Shown in pieces: positions 6,673 to 8,435 of a DNA stretch of 8,435 nucleotides. The stretch's first letter is position 1. The number at the start of each line of letters is the position of its first letter. The notes under the pieces were generated by a model, which saw nothing but the letters and a program-made list of their open reading frames with translations, did not search any database and was not told where the DNA came from. The stretch spans positions 1-8,435 of the forward strand of contig JAOUNK010000140.1 in assembly GCA_029881015.1 (NCBI GenBank), read 5' to 3'. Source of the stretch: Gammaproteobacteria bacterium (lineage in GTDB: Bacteria > Pseudomonadota > Gammaproteobacteria > Steroidobacterales > Woeseiaceae). Position numbers and translations under genes: made by a program.

Positions 6673-6748
6673 GCTCCCTTCGTCTAGTGGTTTAGGACGC
6701 CGCCCTCTCACGGCGGTAACAGGGGTTCGAATCCCCTAGGGAGTGCCA
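6673..6748 (+). tRNA. tRNA-Glu (anticodon CUC, reads GAG)
   Basis: The 76-nt sequence folds as a standard cloverleaf with encoded CCA. The acceptor stem is GCTCCCT against AGGGAGT (the first pair is G-U), the D arm starts GTCTAGTGG, and the anticodon stem is CCGCC/GGCGG with loop CTCTCAC and anticodon CTC at 6707-6709. The T arm is AGGGG-TTCGAAT-CCCCT, and the discriminator base G precedes CCA. D-arm and anticodon-stem text closely resemble E. coli tRNA-Glu, which has UUC instead. A glutamate tRNA with CUC supplements the UUC species at GAG codons. It has its own promoter and terminator. The last 19 nt (6730-6748) are repeated exactly at 6899-6917. Confidence 0.97.
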
Positions 6749-6789
6749 AACGAACAAAGGGCCCGCTTCATGCGGGCCTTTTTTCGTTT
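6730..6789 (+). repeat. 60-bp direct repeat, copy 1 (tRNA-Glu 3' end plus terminator)
   Basis: These 60 bases are identical to 6899-6958. They comprise the last 19 nt of the tRNA (half of the T arm, the 3' acceptor strand and CCA), an 8-nt spacer, the whole terminator hairpin, its T tract and CGTTT. Beyond the exact part, similarity continues weakly for about 27 bases (TTCCTTTGGAGGATTCG here against CTCCTTGGGAGGACTCG after copy 2), so the original duplicated unit was longer. Confidence 0.95.
6759..6784 (+). terminator. Intrinsic terminator of tRNA-Glu
   Basis: A 7-bp GC stem GGCCCGC/GCGGGCC with loop TTCAT is followed by six T residues. It lies 11 nt after the tRNA CCA. Flanking AAA and TTT extend the helix. 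Confidence 0.9.
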
Positions 6790-6898
6790 TGTAGTTCCTT
6801 TGGAGGATTCGGACAGCTGGTTCGAGTCGAGGCCAGCTTCGCTGGCCGACAGACGCGCACAGCGCGCCCCGCAGGGGTGAGGGCCGCAGGCCCGAATC
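6790..6898. other. Inter-repeat spacer with four consecutive perfect hairpins
   Basis: No gene is supported in these 109 bases. Its first part (about 6795-6817) is a decayed copy of the leader found after the second repeat, including GGAGGA but without the ATG. Then come four adjacent perfect inverted repeats, each with a 3-nt loop: GGCCAGC-TTC-GCTGGCC (6831-6847), CGCGC-ACA-GCGCG (6854-6866), CCCC-GCA-GGGG (6867-6877) and GGGCC-GCA-GGCCC (6881-6893). GGTTCGAGTC at 6819-6828 looks like a tRNA T-loop fragment, and CAGGGGT near 6872-6878 resembles the 5' side of the tRNA-Glu T arm. The segment may be a tRNA-associated structured repeat or the remnant of a duplicated tRNA unit. Confidence 0.6.
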
Positions 6899-6958
6899 AA
6901 TCCCCTAGGGAGTGCCAAACGAACAAAGGGCCCGCTTCATGCGGGCCTTTTTTCGTTT
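6899..6958 (+). repeat. 60-bp direct repeat, copy 2 (tRNA 3'-end fragment plus terminator)
   Basis: This copy is identical to 6730-6789 but is not attached to a functional tRNA: upstream of it the rest of the cloverleaf is absent. The text before it (CCCGAATC, then AATCCCCT) partly repeats T-loop sequence. The copy ends 26 nt before the start of a small membrane-protein gene. Confidence 0.95.
6928..6953 (+). terminator. Second copy of the intrinsic terminator
   Basis: Same stem (GGCCCGC/GCGGGCC), loop TTCAT and T tract as the terminator at 6759-6784, carried in the duplicated 60 bp. It sits between any upstream promoter and the gene starting at 6985, so it may act as a back-up terminator for the tRNA or limit read-through into that gene. 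Confidence 0.85.
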
Positions 6959-6970
6959 ACTATCTCCTTG

Positions 6971-6976
6971 GGAGGA
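6971..6976 (+). promoter_or_regulatory. Ribosome binding site of the 56-aa membrane protein
   Basis: GGAGGA lies 8 nt before the ATG at 6985. It is the strongest ribosome binding site in the window and sets the start, ruling out the longer upstream reading frame through the repeat. Confidence 0.75.
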
Positions 6977-6984
6977 CTCGCAGT

Positions 6985-7155
6985 ATGGCCAGTTACCTTG
7001 GATACGTTCTTCTTGGCGCAGGAGCGATTGCGTTTCTGATCGCCTGGTTCAGCAAGTCGCGCAAGTCGATGCCACTCATGTTCGTCGCCACGATGATGGT
7101 CATGGGTGGCCTGGCGATCCTGCAGTTTCTCGGTACGGAATCCCCCGCCTACTAG
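6985..7155 (+). CDS. Small two-helix inner-membrane protein, function unknown
   Basis: The 56-aa product starts MASYLGYVLLGAGAI. Two hydrophobic helices are evident, about residues 4-22 and 29-48, joined by a short basic turn (SKSRKS, 23-28). By the positive-inside rule the turn should be cytoplasmic and both ends periplasmic. I do not recognise a family. The perfect ribosome binding site, clean hydrophobic pattern and stop that meets the neighbouring gene argue that it is real. No promoter fits in the 26 nt between terminator copy 2 and the ATG, so transcription must come through the terminator or from an unseen promoter inside the hairpin spacer. Its TAG stop overlaps the stop of the convergent lipoprotein gene within a CTAG palindrome. 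Confidence 0.7.
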   Translation: MASYLGYVLLGAGAIAFLIAWFSKSRKSMPLMFVATMMVMGGLAILQFLGTESPAY

Positions 7156-7748
7156 AGGGTCCGACTCGGAGTACCATCGATCCGGGCGGGCGATTCGCCG
7201 AACATGATAGCAACGTCAGTGGCGACTGAAAGCCCCAGATTCCCGCCTGTGTCGTTCTCGTCCAGGCGTATCCGGGCGACGCCTTCCAGGACCGGTTTAC
7301 TTTGTGCAACGTCAACAAGCGCGAAGGTGAGTTGTCCTTCCTTGTAGACGCACATGGGGCGTCGGCTCGCACCGGCAAACCCGCCATGCATGAGGTTTGA
7401 CTTGCGGCCCGTGTAGTCCTCGTACCGGGGGCAGGAATTCCGCCTGTTCGGTGGTCGACTGACGTCCGTGAGGTCGATGGATACGATGATCAGAAGATCC
7501 GGGTCTTCAGACCTGGCGAGGCCCCTCTCCTCCAACTCGCTAATGATGGCCGAGTGAAAATAGCGCGCCAGGTCGCCAGACTGGCCAGCGCTTGCCGTCG
7601 CCTCATGTGTGGCAATATTGAAGGTCTTGTAGGCGGCGAAACTCAGATTGTCGTTGTAGTTCGACTGGACCCTTGGATTGATCGCGCATGCCGCTAGCGA
7701 CGCCAATACCATGAAGGGCAACACGATCCTGACAATGCTGGTCATCAT
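7152..7748 (-). CDS. DUF4136-type lipoprotein
   Basis: The 198-aa protein begins with a lipoprotein signal peptide: a basic R7, hydrophobic stretch VLPFMVLASLAA and lipobox LAAC with the lipidated cysteine at 21. Alanine at position +2 does not signal inner-membrane retention, so an outer-membrane, periplasm-facing lipoprotein is likely. The mature start (NPRVQSNYNDNLSFAAYKTF, 24-43) matches the DUF4136 pattern of a short beta-strand followed by F..YKTF, and DPDLLIIVSIDL (82-93) fits its central strand. Two further cysteines (C106, C133) could form a disulfide in the periplasm. The molecular role of the family is unknown. Two adjacent ATGs (7748, 7745) can serve as start; neither has a strong ribosome binding site. 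The gene is divergent from the 71-aa gene across 75 bp and convergent with the 56-aa gene. Confidence 0.8.
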   Translation of the reverse strand: MMTSIVRIVLPFMVLASLAACAINPRVQSNYNDNLSFAAYKTFNIATHEATASAGQSGDLARYFHSAIISELEERGLARSEDPDLLIIVSIDLTDVSRPPNRRNSCPRYEDYTGRKSNLMHGGFAGASRRPMCVYKEGQLTFALVDVAQSKPVLEGVARIRLDENDTGGNLGLSVATDVAIMFGESPARIDGTPSRTL

Positions 7749-7786
7749 CCCATTCTACACTCTTCGCCTGATTGCGCACTGCGTCA

Positions 7787-7815
7787 TTGTGTTCCCCGGA
7801 TCTTAAGTCTACAGT
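7787..7815 (+). promoter_or_regulatory. Possible promoter giving a leaderless or nearly leaderless transcript
   Basis: TTGTGT (7787-7792) and TACAGT (7810-7815) are 17 bp apart, matching 3 and 4 of 6 consensus bases. A start about 7 nt after the -10 would fall at or next to the ATG at 7824. This is compatible with the absence of a ribosome binding site there. Weak match. Confidence 0.25.
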
Positions 7816-7823
7816 CTCGGCCC

Positions 7824-8039
7824 ATGCCTCTAGCGGAGAACGACTTGTCGAACCTGACACTGGACAAGATTGAGCACGAACTGAACCTGCTGAACGCCAA
7901 CCTGGCCGAAGCCAACGATATCGCGACGCTTTCACTCTTCCCGGCGATGCCCGCGGATCTGGACAACGAAAGCAGGAAGGCGTTAAGACGCCTTCGTGAC
8001 AAAGTCATGGAGCGAGCGCGGGTGCGCGCCGATACCTAG
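7824..8039 (+). CDS. Small hydrophilic helical protein, function unknown
   Basis: The 71-aa product has no signal peptide or membrane segment. It looks mostly helical: NLTLDKIEHELNLLNANLAE (10-29) has leucines at heptad-like spacing, suggesting a short coiled coil. A proline-containing turn (LFPAMPADLDNESR) and a basic helix (KALRRLRDKVMERARVR) follow. I do not recognise it. No Shine-Dalgarno sequence precedes the ATG (the bases are TCTCGGCCC). Support for it being real comes from the amphipathic pattern and from its TAG stop sharing a CTAG with the stop of the convergent downstream gene, the same junction type as at 7152-7155. A noncoding alternative remains possible. Confidence 0.55.
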   Translation: MPLAENDLSNLTLDKIEHELNLLNANLAEANDIATLSLFPAMPADLDNESRKALRRLRDKVMERARVRADT

Positions 8040-8435
8040 CGCGAGAGCTTCTTCCCGCTCCAGGGACAGAAATTCCATGAGACGTGTGCGGGTTTTCCAT
8101 TGGGACACAGCCGCGGTACGAACAGTGAGTCCAGCGGCAGATCGAGCTCGACGCTGGACGGTACGTCATTATTCATCAACTGGACGCGCAGCACGCCTTT
8201 CTCGTAGGGCGACACCATGCGGTTCCCCTTCTTGTCCACATCCGGTAACGGGAAGAAGTAGAAATTCTGCCCGAGACTTCCCATCGCCTGTGCGAGGATC
8301 GGCCGCATCTGGTCGAGCATGATGCGCAAATCGGGATCGGAAGGCAGCGTGTGCGAGATCGTCTCGACATCGCCGTTGGCGCGCACATACTCGACCTTCA
8401 GGCCTTCCATGATCTGGCCCTTCTCGAAGAACTGA
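8036..8435 (-). CDS. Unrecognised protein with zinc-ribbon-like C-terminus (5' end outside window)
   Basis: The frame is open from the right edge to a TAG at 8038-8036, 132 visible residues. An ATG at 8410 exists, but the codons before it (QFFEKGQI) read as coding and no ribosome binding site precedes it, so the gene probably begins outside the window. The visible part contains VEYVRANGDVETI (about 14-26), a helical LMLDQ-like segment around PDLRIMLDQMRPILAQAMG, an aromatic stretch FYFFPLPDVDKKG, and a tail with CPNG (110-113) and CPWSG (123-127). These resemble the two CPxCG knuckles of a zinc ribbon with the second cysteine of each lost. There is no signal peptide or membrane helix in view. 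Function unknown; a cytosolic protein is likely. Its stop overlaps that of the 71-aa gene. Confidence 0.65.
   Translation of the reverse strand, partial: QFFEKGQIMEGLKVEYVRANGDVETISHTLPSDPDLRIMLDQMRPILAQAMGSLGQNFYFFPLPDVDKKGNRMVSPYEKGVLRVQLMNNDVPSSVELDLPLDSLFVPRLCPNGKPAHVSWNFCPWSGKKLSR

Noticed and set aside
6523..6711. Extension of pcnB upstream to 6711
   Set aside because: That part runs through the tRNA-Glu promoter and the tRNA gene itself and has no resemblance to PcnB N-termini.
6730..6958. Integrative element attachment sites flanking an inserted island
   Set aside because: Only 109 bp lie between the copies, with no integrase or cargo, and the repeat includes the terminator. At most it is a scar.
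6877..6984. Longer 92-aa version of the small membrane protein starting at 6877
   Set aside because: It would translate the hairpins, the tRNA fragment and the terminator; the strong ribosome binding site sits directly before the ATG at 6985.
7603..7935. 110-codon minus-strand open frame across the divergent spacer
   Set aside because: It overlaps the lipoprotein signal peptide and the 71-aa gene in other frames and has no recognisable content.
1..8435. CRISPR arrays, insertion sequences, toxin-antitoxin or defence genes
   Set aside because: No regularly spaced repeats, transposase or integrase motifs, or known defence domains were seen on either strand.

Overview
The window is a chromosomal housekeeping segment of a GC-rich gammaproteobacterium. 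The evidence is an epoxyqueuosine reductase tail very close in type to E. coli QueG, the pcnB-folK-(dnk)-panB-panC gene order, and a gammaproteobacterial-type tRNA-Glu. A Xanthomonadales, Chromatiales or Woeseia-like lineage is possible, but I cannot fix the genus from sequence alone.

Layout. From 1 to 2308 on the plus strand lie the 3' end of queG, a PPK2-family polyphosphate kinase that overlaps it by 8 nt, and a cyclic-nucleotide-binding-like/GGDEF diguanylate cyclase. From 2311 to about 6522 on the minus strand lies a tight operon: pcnB (poly(A) polymerase I), folK (folate synthesis), a deoxynucleoside kinase, panB and panC (pantothenate synthesis). Gaps are 15 nt or less, and pcnB/folK overlap by 4 nt. 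Four of its five genes lack an ATG start (TTG, GTG, GTG, GTG). The region 6523-6985 holds a tRNA-Glu(CUC) gene with a strong promoter and an intrinsic terminator. The last 19 nt of the tRNA plus the terminator recur as an exact 60-bp direct repeat 169 bp downstream. The 109 bp between the copies contains four consecutive perfect hairpins, each with a 3-nt loop. From 6985 to the end are four small genes: a 56-aa two-helix membrane protein, a DUF4136-type lipoprotein, a 71-aa protein of unknown function, and the 3' part of an unrecognised gene whose product ends in a zinc-ribbon-like tail lacking two cysteines.

How the genes relate. The minus operon joins RNA 3'-end tailing and decay (PcnB), folate and pantothenate/CoA precursors (FolK, PanB, PanC; PanB uses a folate one-carbon donor) and nucleoside salvage (Dnk). 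The plus-strand cluster joins tRNA modification, polyphosphate-driven nucleotide phosphorylation and c-di-GMP signalling.

No CRISPR array, transposase, integrase, toxin-antitoxin pair or recognisable defence system is visible. The least ordinary part is the tRNA-Glu 3'-end/terminator duplication with its hairpin cluster, and the small membrane-protein gene directly behind the second terminator copy.
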